Shown here piece by piece: positions 1 through 6,119 of a stretch of DNA of 13,523 nucleotides. Positions within the stretch are counted from its first letter, which is position 1; each line of letters opens with the position of its first letter. The notes beneath the pieces were generated by a model. That model did no database searches and was not told the DNA's origin. It saw only the letters and a program-made list of their open reading frames with translations. The position numbers and the translations under genes are program-made. Origin of the DNA: Bilophila wadsworthia ATCC 49260. GTDB taxonomy: Bacteria; Desulfobacterota; Desulfovibrionia; Desulfovibrionales; Desulfovibrionaceae. The stretch spans positions 1-13,523 of the forward strand of contig NZ_JNJP01000092.1 in NCBI RefSeq assembly GCF_000701705.1. Direction: 5' to 3'.

Positions 1-40
1 GGGAGGGAGCTTTCTTTAGAAAGCTCCCTCCCCTTCCCCC
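1..40 (-). terminator. Polypurine stem-loop terminator downstream of coaX
   Basis: Positions 1-15 and 18-32 are perfect inverted repeats (15-bp stem, TT loop). In the transcript sense of coaX a G/A-rich run (reverse complement of 31-40) comes first, then the hairpin, starting about 10 nt after the stop codon. Any T tract would lie outside the window, so its strength as an intrinsic terminator cannot be judged. The same design recurs after the glutamine synthetase and NFACT genes. Confidence 0.75.
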
Positions 41-50
41 ACATCTTCAA

Positions 51-851
51 TCAATCTCTCGACTCAAGCCACAACAGACGCAGCCCTTCGAGGACAAGAT
101 CAGGACGGACGAGATCGAAGCAATCCACGACGCGGGCAACATCCGGGGCAAAGCCGCCGGTGGCGACGAACGCGACCGGCCCTTCGAGCGTCTTGGTCAG
201 GCGCGCATACAGCCCCTCGGTCATGGACGCGAAGCCGAACAGGAAGCCGTGGTTCAGGCTCGTCACCGTGCTCCGTCCTACAATGGGCACATCCGCGTGC
301 GCCGTCAGCGCAATACGCGGAAGCTGCGCCGTGCGCGTAGCCAGCGCTCCGAGCGAGGACATGACGCCGGGGCAGATCAGGCCGCCAAGGTAAGCGTTTC
401 CGGTAACGCAGTCGAAGTTCGTCGCCGTGCCGTAGTCCACGGATACCACGGAACGGACATCCGGCAGCAGGCGGCGTGCCCCGAAAGCCCCGACGAGACG
501 GTCGGCCCCCACTTCATTGGGCCGCTCATAGCGGTTTTCCAGCGGAATGGGTAAATCCCGGTGCGCGAACCGGGGCGTCAGCTCAAGGAAACGTTCGCAG
601 GCATGGGCCACCAGCGGGTTCATGCCGGGGACGACCGAACTGATCACGCACCCGTCGAGCGCCACATTGCCCGGCCCGGTCCCGGGCGTGCCGAATCCGG
701 CATGACCGAGCAGATAGGCAAGCTGAAGGCCAAGCCCGTCGCCGCTCTGCTGGGTATCCGTAGGCAGCGTATAGGAGGCCACAAGCCCCTCTATGCCCGC
801 TACGCCTATCTTCAGGGACGTATTGCCGATGTCGATGAGCAGCGCGTGCAT
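51..851 (-). CDS. coaX: Type III pantothenate kinase
   Basis: Phosphorylates pantothenate with ATP, the first step of coenzyme A synthesis, in the cytoplasm. The 266-residue protein carries the ASKHA-fold signatures of the CoaX family: the N-terminal phosphate-binding DIGNTSLKIG (residues 7-16), GADR (115-118, pantothenate/dimer site) and DYGTAT (139-144), followed by a GGLICPG segment. Length is typical of the family (about 255-270). I chose the ATG at 849-851 because family members begin directly before the LLIDIGNT strand. A GTG at 864-866 would add five residues and overlap queF. The gene follows the queF stop by two nucleotides, so the two are very probably co-transcribed and may be translationally coupled; the GTGGGA about 10 nt upstream is a modest ribosome-binding site. 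CoaX differs from CoaA-type kinases in being insensitive to CoA feedback (family knowledge). Confidence 0.95.
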   Translation of the reverse strand: MHALLIDIGNTSLKIGVAGIEGLVASYTLPTDTQQSGDGLGLQLAYLLGHAGFGTPGTGPGNVALDGCVISSVVPGMNPLVAHACERFLELTPRFAHRDLPIPLENRYERPNEVGADRLVGAFGARRLLPDVRSVVSVDYGTATNFDCVTGNAYLGGLICPGVMSSLGALATRTAQLPRIALTAHADVPIVGRSTVTSLNHGFLFGFASMTEGLYARLTKTLEGPVAFVATGGFAPDVARVVDCFDLVRPDLVLEGLRLLWLESRD

Positions 852-853
852 GG

Positions 854-1366
854 CTACTTGTCCCACGTATGGGGGGCCGCTTCGCGCTTCCAGTCGGCAA
901 CGGCCTGCCGGACTTCCTCGGCCTTGGCCGGGTCGTCAAGTTTCTTGTAATGCTCGGCGAAGACATGCAGGTACGTCGCGCCGCGCGGCGAGAAAAGCCC
1001 CTTCACCCGGCACCACATCGGATCGAGCGCCTCCACGAAATCCTCGAGGATGGTGTTGGTGATGCTTTCCATAAAGGACTGGTGGTTGCGGTAGGCGAAC
1101 ATATACAGCTTGAAGCTCTTGGATTCCACACACTTCTGATCGGGGATGAACTCCACCACAATCGTGCCGAAGTCGGGCTGCCCTGTCACGGGGCACAGGG
1201 ACGTATATTCGGGAAACGCCATGCTGACGACATACGGACGATACGGGAAGCGATTGGGGAAGACTTCCAAAAGGCTGACGCTCGGGCCGCCTTCGGGCTG
1301 CGGAAGGCGACCGGTGCCGAGAACTGTAAGCTGAGCGGTCTGGTCGCCGCCGTTGGTCATGGTCAT
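854..1366 (-). CDS. queF: NADPH-dependent 7-cyano-7-deazaguanine reductase (preQ0 to preQ1)
   Basis: Reduces the nitrile of preQ0 to the aminomethyl of preQ1 in synthesis of the tRNA base queuosine. The 170-residue protein is the short, single-domain (YkvM-like) type. Visible motifs are SLCPVTGQPDFG (residues 56-67), with the nucleophilic Cys58 and the acid Asp65, and the QueF signature ESKSFKLYMFAYRNHQSFME (81-100), with Glu81, His95 and Glu100. The ATG at 1364-1366 is preferred: it has AAGGAG seven nucleotides upstream, and the protein begins shortly before the conserved core. A second ATG lies two codons in, and upstream in-frame extensions have no family similarity. It is the first gene of a queF-coaX pair. 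No other queuosine gene lies in the window, so preQ0 synthesis must be encoded elsewhere. Confidence 0.95.
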   Translation of the reverse strand: MTMTNGGDQTAQLTVLGTGRLPQPEGGPSVSLLEVFPNRFPYRPYVVSMAFPEYTSLCPVTGQPDFGTIVVEFIPDQKCVESKSFKLYMFAYRNHQSFMESITNTILEDFVEALDPMWCRVKGLFSPRGATYLHVFAEHYKKLDDPAKAEEVRQAVADWKREAAPHTWDK

Positions 1367-1454
1367 GCAAAAACTCCTTGGGGCCGGCCTGAACCGGCAA
1401 AGGCTACGGAAAACGCTCTCAAAAGCATTCCGCGCTTGTCTGTGAAAGTAAGGG

Positions 1455-1483
1455 AGGATACAACAGGCTGAACCGTCGCACAA
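1455..1483 (-). promoter_or_regulatory. Putative sigma-70 promoter of queF-coaX
   Basis: On the minus strand there is TTGTGC (1478-1483), a 17-nt spacer, then TATCCT (1455-1460), placing a start near 1448 and about 80 nt ahead of the queF ATG. Four of six bases match consensus in each hexamer and the spacing is ideal. No other candidate in the gap is better. Not experimentally supported. Confidence 0.45.
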
Positions 1484-1484
1484 G

Positions 1485-1831
1485 TGACGGCGGCCCCCGC
1501 GTATACGCGGCCCATCGCATGGATTGGCTTCATTATGGAAATGGAGAGCAGCAGCCCTGTGCATACGCGGCCCATCGGATTCCGCTCCCTGAGCGTGGAC
1601 CCGCCCCGTGTCCGCAGAGAGCACTCAGCTCCTCGACCTCGACGCGGGAAGGGGTTCGCCCCTGCGTTCGCGGAGAGCCCACCTGATGCCGGAACCCTTC
1701 GGTTGGTTTTCAGGTTCGCCCCGTCCACGGAGAATATGCCGCGATGGGCGGCACGCCGCTGCGAATGCGCAGGCCCTTTTGTCCTCAGCCATCTTCATCC
1801 AACGCCCGTTGGCATCATACAGGAGGTTCCC
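1485..1831. repeat. Divergent intergenic region with degenerate 60-bp-spaced repeats
   Basis: This gap between queF and the mogA-like gene has no convincing gene. A 15-nt word (ATACGCGGCCCATCG) occurs at 1503-1517 and again at 1563-1577, 60 bp apart. GGTTCGCCCC occurs at 1653-1662 and 1713-1722, also 60 bp apart, each followed within about 10 nt by CGGAGA; a looser copy (CGCCCC then GCAGAGAG) lies at 1602-1621. The first word overlaps a perfect palindrome CCGCGTATACGCGG (1497-1510). A small hairpin CTGCG-AATG-CGCAG (1759-1772), followed by GCCCTTTTG, precedes the mogA ribosome-binding site. It looks like decayed tandem repeats or a piece of an interspersed repeat. Confidence 0.5.
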
Positions 1832-2656
1832 GTGACCGAAACGATCTACACCCTCAGCCTGCACGCCTGCGCCGAAGGCGATATCCTGCCGCTTGCCTTC
1901 CTGCCCGCCACCGCCGCTCCCGCACCGTTTGCGGTTCACGGCATGGCGGCCCGCCCCCTTCCCGACGGCAACCGGGACTGGCGTGTGGGGACCTGCCTTT
2001 ATGACGCTTCGGGCGTCGCCCGGCTCAAGGTCACGGGCCGGATGTTCCTGCCTCACTCCATCCTTGCCTTGGATGCTCCGCACACCCAGATATGTCCGCT
2101 GCTTGAGGCGCTCACGCCCATCGAGGCCGGAACGCGGACCTTGGCCGCACGCCGCGAACACTGGGCCTTGGCGTGGATTACCCTTTCCGACAAAGGAGCC
2201 GCCGGGCTGCGCGTGGACGAAAGCGGGCCGCTCATGGCCGCCGACACCCGCGCCAAACTCCCGCTCTGCCACGAACAGGGCTTTATGATCCCGGACGATC
2301 CGCAGACGCTGCGCCCCCTTGTCATGGAACTGGCGCTCGGTCAGGGATACGATCTCATCCTTACCAGCGGCGGCACAGGGCTCGCCCCACGCGACACCAC
2401 ACCCGAGGCGCTGCTCCCGATCTTTGAGCGCCGCCTGCCGGGTTTCGAACAGGCGATGATGCAGGCCAGCCTCGCCAAGACGCCCACCGCCGCCATTTCC
2501 CGCGCCGTCGCCGGGACGCTCGGACGCACCATCGTCATTACCCTCCCCGGCAGCCGCAAAGCGGTTTCCGAAAACCTCGCCGCCATTCTTCCCGCCCTCG
2601 GCCATGCCCTTGAAAAACTGCATGGCGATCCCTCCGATTGCGGGAAACGAGCATAA
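1832..2656 (+). CDS. mogA: MogA/MoaB-type molybdopterin adenylyltransferase with an N-terminal extension
   Basis: MogA-type proteins adenylylate molybdopterin before molybdenum insertion, for molybdo- or tungsto-enzymes; some MoaB proteins of the same fold have other roles. The protein has 274 residues. The MogA/MoaB domain spans about 110-266, with WITLSDKG (115-122), the TSGGTGLAPRDTTPEA signature (178-193) and ITLPGSRKAVSENL (236-249). Residues 1-109 are an added segment that I cannot assign. Single-domain relatives are only about 160-195 residues, so this is a real extension or fusion. The GTG start at 1832-1834 has an ideal AGGAGG five nucleotides upstream; in-frame codons further upstream encode only Pro/Arg-rich noise. 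It stands alone, with no other moa/moe gene nearby. The family call is sure, while MogA versus MoaB is less so. Confidence 0.88.
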   Translation: MTETIYTLSLHACAEGDILPLAFLPATAAPAPFAVHGMAARPLPDGNRDWRVGTCLYDASGVARLKVTGRMFLPHSILALDAPHTQICPLLEALTPIEAGTRTLAARREHWALAWITLSDKGAAGLRVDESGPLMAADTRAKLPLCHEQGFMIPDDPQTLRPLVMELALGQGYDLILTSGGTGLAPRDTTPEALLPIFERRLPGFEQAMMQASLAKTPTAAISRAVAGTLGRTIVITLPGSRKAVSENLAAILPALGHALEKLHGDPSDCGKRA

Positions 2657-2782
2657 GCCACGGCAAGTTGAATCATCCCAATATACAGACAACAACGCAT
2701 ACCCGCTGTCAGACCAGCATATGTTGCTTTTGGCACCCCATACCAGTCTTCATCGGACAATCGGAGAAAGGAGAAAAGCAAC

Positions 2783-3304
2783 ATGCTGAGGCAGGCAACA
2801 GATGCGGATCTGAACCAGGTTGAAGAAGGGTATCAGAAACATTTTCTGCATGAGAAGGAACACGGAGCCTTCACTGTTTTTCAAGAGGGCGTGTATCCGA
2901 CAAGAGCGGATGCGGCGAAAGCCCTGTCAAAGGGGGCATTGCATGTCTATGAAGAGAATGGGGACATATTGGGGAGTATCATTGTCGATAGGAACCAGCC
3001 GGATGAATATGAAACGATAGATTGGCCAAGCCGCGCCCCTGCCGAGAAGGTGATGGTCATTCATCTGGTCATGGTATGCCCTGAAGCCGCAGGGAAAGGC
3101 ATCGGCACCTCTCTCGTCAAGTATGCGATGGAAAGAGCGCGGCAACATTCCTGCGAAACGGTAAGGCTTGATACGGGAGCGCAAAACATTCCCGCCGCTT
3201 CGCTCTACAAAAAGTTGGGGTTTCAACTGGCTGAAACGGGCACGATGAAAGTCGGCGGGGTGATCTCCCATACTGGGCACCTCTTTTTTGAAAAGATGTT
3301 ATAA
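2783..3304 (+). CDS. GNAT-family N-acetyltransferase, probably acquired
   Basis: A 173-residue single-domain GNAT protein expected to transfer an acetyl group from acetyl-CoA to an amine; the substrate cannot be predicted. The acetyl-CoA pyrophosphate loop (motif A) is visible as VMVCPEAAGKGIGTSL (about 93-108). The C-terminal NIPAASLYKKLGF (about 136-148) is the usual motif B helix and strand. The start has AAAGGAG nine nucleotides upstream. Composition differs from its neighbours: by hand count the first 120 nt are 58 G+C (48%), against 71 (59%) in the first 120 nt of argD, with many A/T-ending codons. From memory the layout resembles acetyltransferases common in gut Firmicutes. Together these suggest horizontal acquisition as a single-gene insertion between the mogA-like gene and dut. 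Confidence 0.9.
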   Translation: MLRQATDADLNQVEEGYQKHFLHEKEHGAFTVFQEGVYPTRADAAKALSKGALHVYEENGDILGSIIVDRNQPDEYETIDWPSRAPAEKVMVIHLVMVCPEAAGKGIGTSLVKYAMERARQHSCETVRLDTGAQNIPAASLYKKLGFQLAETGTMKVGGVISHTGHLFFEKML

Positions 3305-3331
3305 GCGGACGAACATTCCATTTCAGATGAC

Positions 3332-3351
3332 GGCGGTGCCCCCTCACCGCC
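3332..3351 (+). terminator. Candidate terminator hairpin after the GNAT gene
   Basis: A 7-bp GC-rich stem (GGCGGTG/CACCGCC) with a CCCCCT loop lies 28 nt after the GNAT stop codon. It is followed by CTCCTTTACG, so the T tract is poor. It is the best-placed terminator for this gene, but a weak one. Confidence 0.4.
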
Positions 3352-3540
3352 CTCCTTTACGCTGCCGGCGCAGCACGGCTTTGCCCTTCCGTTTCCTACT
3401 CCATCCTTGCGGGCCGCAAGGATGCTTTGCACTACGTGGGCTTTCCGCCTCCTTTGAACGGTGTTCGGGGCTTTCTCCTGCGCGGGCTTGCCGTTGAACA
3501 CGGATGCCTGCGGAATTTCCAGCATTTCGGAGAGCCTTTT

Positions 3541-3588
3541 CCGCCCCCCGTCCCCCTCTTTTTCCTTGTGGGGCGGGACGGGTTGCGG
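3541..3588. promoter_or_regulatory. Large stem-loop in the dut leader
   Basis: CCCGTCCC (3547-3554) pairs with GGGACGGG (3575-3582), and CCGC (3541-3544) pairs with GCGG (3585-3588) through a small internal loop. The roughly 20-nt loop contains a CTCTTTTTCC tract. It ends 30 nt before the dut ATG and could be an attenuator, a processing site or just part of an interspersed repeat. I see no promoter between it and dut. Confidence 0.4.
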
Positions 3589-3618
3589 TAGAGATGCGGT
3601 TTGAGCAAGGAGCATATC

Positions 3619-4101
3619 ATGATTACAGCACACCCCAAGGTGCGCATCCAGTACCTGCGGGATTCGCAGGCCGTGTACACGGCGAACGGGGACGAAGGCT
3701 TGCGGTACGCCACTTCAGGTTCCGTGGGCCTCGATCTGAGGGCCTGCCTTGAAGAAGACGAAGCCGCCATTCCGGCGGGCGGGCGTCTGGCCATCCCTTC
3801 CGGCATCGCCGTCGAACCGCTTACGCCGGGCATCGCCGGGTTCGTCTACTCGCGCAGCGGGCTCGGAGCCATGCAGGGCCTGACCGTGGCGCAGGGCGTC
3901 GGCGTCATTGATCCCGACTACCGCGGCGAAATCACCGTCGTCCTCCTCAATACGTCCAACGAGGAACGACGGCTCCGACGAGGAGACCGCATCGCGCAGC
4001 TCGTTTTCCAGCCCGCCTTGCAGGTGGAGCTTGAGGAATGCGAGACGCTGGGCGCCACCGGACGCGGCTCCGGGGGCTTCGGGCATACGGGAAAACACTA
4101 G
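3619..4101 (+). CDS. dut: Deoxyuridine 5'-triphosphate nucleotidohydrolase (dUTPase)
   Basis: Hydrolyses dUTP to dUMP and pyrophosphate, which keeps uracil out of DNA and supplies the thymidylate pathway. The 160-residue protein is a trimeric-type dUTPase with all five motifs in order: I SVGLDLRA (35-42), II YSRSGLG (77-83), III GVIDPDYRGEI (95-105) with the catalytic Asp98 and substrate-stacking Tyr101, IV RGDRIAQLVF (121-130), and V RGSGGFGHTG (149-158). Motif V has His where most relatives have Ser. The ATG at 3619 is chosen because AAGGAG lies six nucleotides upstream. A TTG at 3601 would add six residues and bury that ribosome-binding site. The gene is followed after 70 bp by argD, which appears to have its own promoter. 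Confidence 0.96.
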   Translation: MITAHPKVRIQYLRDSQAVYTANGDEGLRYATSGSVGLDLRACLEEDEAAIPAGGRLAIPSGIAVEPLTPGIAGFVYSRSGLGAMQGLTVAQGVGVIDPDYRGEITVVLLNTSNEERRLRRGDRIAQLVFQPALQVELEECETLGATGRGSGGFGHTGKH

Positions 4102-4107
4102 ACGGCC

Positions 4108-4136
4108 TTCACAGAACACGCCGTCGTACTTATATG
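4108..4136 (+). promoter_or_regulatory. Putative sigma-70 promoter of argD
   Basis: TTCACA (4108-4113), a 17-nt spacer and TATATG (4131-4136) lie directly after the dut stop codon. The predicted start is near 4143, giving a leader of only about 30 nt. The same -10 hexamer and spacing occur in front of dksA. Confidence 0.55.
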
Positions 4137-4141
4137 AGCAT

Positions 4142-4157
4142 TCCGGCGGCCGCCGGA
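4142..4157. promoter_or_regulatory. Perfect 16-bp palindrome at the argD transcription start, candidate operator
   Basis: TCCGGCGGCCGCCGGA is its own reverse complement. It begins at the predicted transcription start and ends at the base next to the ribosome-binding site (CAGGAG, 4158-4163). The position suits a repressor site or an RNA hairpin beside the ribosome-binding site. It does not resemble the AT-rich ARG box known for ArgR. Confidence 0.4.
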
Positions 4158-4171
4158 CAGGAGATACCATC

Positions 4172-5380
4172 ATGACCACTTCCTCTCTCGATACGATCAA
4201 GGCCCGCGAAGAATCCCTTCTCTGCCGGACGTACGGTCGTTACCCTGTCAGCATCGCCAGCGGCAAAGGCTCCAGAGTCACCGACCTCGACGGCAAGGAG
4301 TACGTCGACCTGCTGGCCGGGATCGCGGTAACCAGCCTCGGCCACTGCAACGAGGAAATCGCTCAGGTCATCGAGAAACAGGCCCGCAAGCTCATCCATG
4401 TGAGCAATCTCTTCTATCAGGAAGAACAGCTTGAACTGGCCGAGGAACTGCTGTCCCTGAGCCACTTTGGAAAGGCGTTCTTCTGCAACTCCGGCGCGGA
4501 AGCCAACGAAGCGCAGATCAAGCTGGCCCGCCGCTACATGCAGCGGGTGAAGAACGTCGACGCCTACGAAATCATTACGCTGGACAAGGCGTTCCACGGC
4601 CGCACGTATGCGACGATGGCCGCCACGGGGCAGGAGCGTTTTCAAGACGGGTTCGCGCCCATCCCGGACGGCTTCAAGACCGTGCCGTGGGGCGATCTGA
4701 ACGTGCTTGAGGCCGCTATTACGCCCAAAACCGCCGCCGTTCTCGTCGAAATCGTACAGGGCGAAGGCGGCATCCGGCCCATGCACGCCGAATACGCCAA
4801 GGGTATTGAAGCGCTCTGCCGCGAAAAGGGCATCCTCTTCCTCGTGGACGAGGTACAAGGCGGCCTGTTCCGTACCGGCAAGCCGTGGGCGTTCCAGCAT
4901 TTCGATCTCAAGCCCGACGCCATTTCCTGCGCCAAGGCCCTCGCCAACGGCCTGCCCATGGGCGCTATGATGACCACCGACGAAGTCTCCAAAGGCTTTG
5001 TCGCAGGCAGCCACGCCACCACGTTCGGCGGCGGCGCCCTGACGTCCGCCGTGGCGGCCAAAGTCGTGCGGATCATGAAGCGCGATCATCTCGACGAGCG
5101 CGCGGCCAGCCTTGGCGGCGAGTTCATGGAGTCCATCCGCCGTATCAGCGAAAGCCACCCCGGAACGATTAAGGAAGTGCGCGGCCTCGGCCTCATGATC
5201 GGCATCGAGCTGGCCTTCCCCGCGAAGGCCGTTTGGGAAGAGCTCATCCGCCGCGGCTTTATCTGCAACCTGTCCCACGAAGTCGTCCTGCGCCTTCTCC
5301 CGGCCCTCAACATCCCGGAAGAAGATCTGCGCGCCTTCGCGGACACGTTGGAAGACATCCTCGCAAACATCAAAAAGTAG
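4172..5380 (+). CDS. argD: Acetylornithine aminotransferase (class III PLP aminotransferase)
   Basis: Transfers the amino group from glutamate to N-acetylglutamate semialdehyde, giving N-acetylornithine for arginine synthesis; many homologues also serve in lysine synthesis. The 402-residue protein has the ordinary family length. Visible landmarks are NSGAEANEAQIKLAR (106-120, PLP phosphate site), FHGRTYATMAATG (141-153), EIVQGEGG (193-200), LVDEVQGGLFRTG (224-236) with the PLP-pyridine Asp226, and the Schiff-base Lys255 in SCAKALANG. The stretch HATTFGGGALTSAVA (281-295) matches the usual cofactor/dimer loop. DEVQGGLFRTG deviates slightly from the common DEVQTGxxRTG. The ATG at 4172 has CAGGAG eight nucleotides upstream. 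Specificity versus ornithine or GABA aminotransferases is inferred from overall resemblance. No other arg gene is adjacent. Confidence 0.92.
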   Translation: MTTSSLDTIKAREESLLCRTYGRYPVSIASGKGSRVTDLDGKEYVDLLAGIAVTSLGHCNEEIAQVIEKQARKLIHVSNLFYQEEQLELAEELLSLSHFGKAFFCNSGAEANEAQIKLARRYMQRVKNVDAYEIITLDKAFHGRTYATMAATGQERFQDGFAPIPDGFKTVPWGDLNVLEAAITPKTAAVLVEIVQGEGGIRPMHAEYAKGIEALCREKGILFLVDEVQGGLFRTGKPWAFQHFDLKPDAISCAKALANGLPMGAMMTTDEVSKGFVAGSHATTFGGGALTSAVAAKVVRIMKRDHLDERAASLGGEFMESIRRISESHPGTIKEVRGLGLMIGIELAFPAKAVWEELIRRGFICNLSHEVVLRLLPALNIPEEDLRAFADTLEDILANIKK

Positions 5381-5400
5381 CGTGCCGTTTTCTGCGAGAA

Positions 5401-5428
5401 GAGGTACGGGGCGCTTTGGCCCCGCCTC
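5401..5428 (+). terminator. Hairpin downstream of argD
   Basis: GAGGTACGGGGC (5401-5412) pairs with GCCCCGCCTC (5419-5428), a 10-bp stem with a TA bulge and a GCTTTG loop, 20 nt after the argD stop codon. There is no T tract after it, so it may be a 3'-end stabiliser or a weak terminator. Confidence 0.5.
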
Positions 5429-5455
5429 TCCGTCCGTCAATTGAGAGGGTAGGTT

Positions 5456-5500
5456 GGAAGGGGCCTTCCCCAAAGAGGCCCTCTTCCCCATACCCCTTTT
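5456..5500 (+). terminator. Second hairpin in the argD-yhcH gap
   Basis: GGAAGGGGCCT (5456-5466) pairs with AGGCCCTCTTCC (5476-5487) with one bulged T and a 9-nt loop, followed by CCATACCCCTTTTC. Its purine-left, pyrimidine-right design resembles the hairpins after coaX, the glutamine synthetase and the NFACT gene, and it ends in a short T run. It lies 20 nt ahead of the next ribosome-binding site. Confidence 0.5.
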
Positions 5501-5519
5501 CTTTATAAAGGATTTCAGG

Positions 5520-6008
5520 ATGATCGTCGATCATATCAACAACTGGCGGCGTTACGGTTTCGGCCCGGCATGGGAAGAAACGATGCGCTGGCTCGAAAAC
5601 TACGCGCCCGGCGGTTCCGGTTCCCTTGCGGACCTCACGGATGGCACGCATCCTCTGACGGACGGTTTCGTCAGCGTTGCCACACTGACTTCGCGCCCGC
5701 TTTCCGGCAGCCTCTACGAATGCCATAAGCGCTTCTGCGATGTGCAGATGGTGGTGGAAGGCCAGGAATGGCTGTTCAACGCCGCCACAACGGGCCTCTC
5801 CCTCGACGGCCCATTTGATGACCAGCGGGACGTGGGCTTTTTCCAGCCCGCTCCGGCGGAAGTCAGCCGGGTTACGCTTTCGCCCGGCACCTTTGCCCTG
5901 CTCTTCCCGTGGGACGCGCATCTTCCGGCCATCGCGGTGGACGGAGTACCGGCCCCCTTGCGCAAGTGCGTGGGCAAAATTCCCTTCGAGTCGCTGCGCC
6001 TTTCATAA
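5520..6008 (+). CDS. YhcH/YjgK/YiaL (DUF386) family protein
   Basis: A 162-residue member of a cupin-like family. E. coli relatives occur in sugar operons (YhcH with sialic acid genes, YiaL) or affect biofilm formation (TabA); the biochemical activity here is unknown. The family signature is clear: YECHKRFCDVQMVVEGQEW (66-84), whose Glu67, His69 and Asp74/Gln76 are expected metal- or ligand-binding residues, then FPWDAHLPAI (129-138) with His134 and a C-terminal KCVGKIPF in place of the usual K(K)VVxK. The ATG at 5520 has AAAGGA seven nucleotides upstream, and family members start at this MIVDHINNW-type segment. The neighbours are not sugar catabolic genes, so context gives no substrate. Being upstream of a glycosyltransfer enzyme may be chance. 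Confidence 0.9.
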   Translation: MIVDHINNWRRYGFGPAWEETMRWLENYAPGGSGSLADLTDGTHPLTDGFVSVATLTSRPLSGSLYECHKRFCDVQMVVEGQEWLFNAATTGLSLDGPFDDQRDVGFFQPAPAEVSRVTLSPGTFALLFPWDAHLPAIAVDGVPAPLRKCVGKIPFESLRLS

Positions 6009-6048
6009 AACTACTTGCAACGCGAACGATTTTCGGGCAAACCTGCGG

Positions 6049-6064
6049 CCTTCCCGGGGGAAGG
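6049..6064 (+). terminator. Short hairpin after the YhcH-family gene
   Basis: CCTTCCC (6049-6055) and GGGAAGG (6058-6064) form a 7-bp stem with a GG loop, extendable by GGCC (6047-6050) to a more distant GGCC. It lies about 40 nt after the stop codon and has no T tract, so its terminator function is doubtful. Confidence 0.3.
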
Positions 6065-6119
6065 TCTGGCCCGTCTTGAGGGACTCCCCCTGCTTCACGT
6101 TAAAGTAAAGAGGACACGA

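Larger units (their letters stand above)
3305..3618. other. 314-bp structured spacer between the GNAT gene and dut
   Basis: No convincing gene on either strand. Four potential stem-loops lie in series: GGCGGTG/CACCGCC (3332-3338 with 3345-3351); GCTGC/GCAGC (3361-3374); an 11-bp perfect stem around a single base (3402-3424); and a large element at 3541-3588. One strand is rich in purines, the other in pyrimidines. A minus-strand open frame (3223-3633) runs through it but has no recognisable domain and overlaps the real GNAT gene. Most likely an interspersed, non-coding repeat-like segment, possibly linked to the arrival of the GNAT gene. Confidence 0.5.

Noticed and set aside
1367..1400. Possible preQ1 riboswitch in front of queF
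   Set aside because: There is a 5-bp GCCGG/CCGGC hairpin just before the ribosome-binding site, but its loop is too short and the A-rich tail of the preQ1-I pseudoknot is absent.
1484..1831. In-frame N-terminal extension of the mogA-like gene up to 1484
   Set aside because: The extension is Pro/Arg-rich and repeat-derived. A perfect AGGAGG precedes the GTG at 1832.
1490..1831. Possible molybdenum-cofactor riboswitch or short CRISPR-like array ahead of mogA
   Set aside because: The conserved Moco-motif core could not be laid out. The repeats are degenerate, only two exact copies each, with no cas genes.
3223..3633. 136-codon minus-strand frame across the GNAT-dut gap
   Set aside because: It overlaps the GNAT gene and has no domain; low-complexity Lys/Arg/Pro composition. 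Kept only as part of the non-coding spacer finding.
3908..4171. In-frame extension of argD into dut
   Set aside because: It overlaps the conserved end of dut in another frame, and a good ribosome-binding site and the family start point support 4172.
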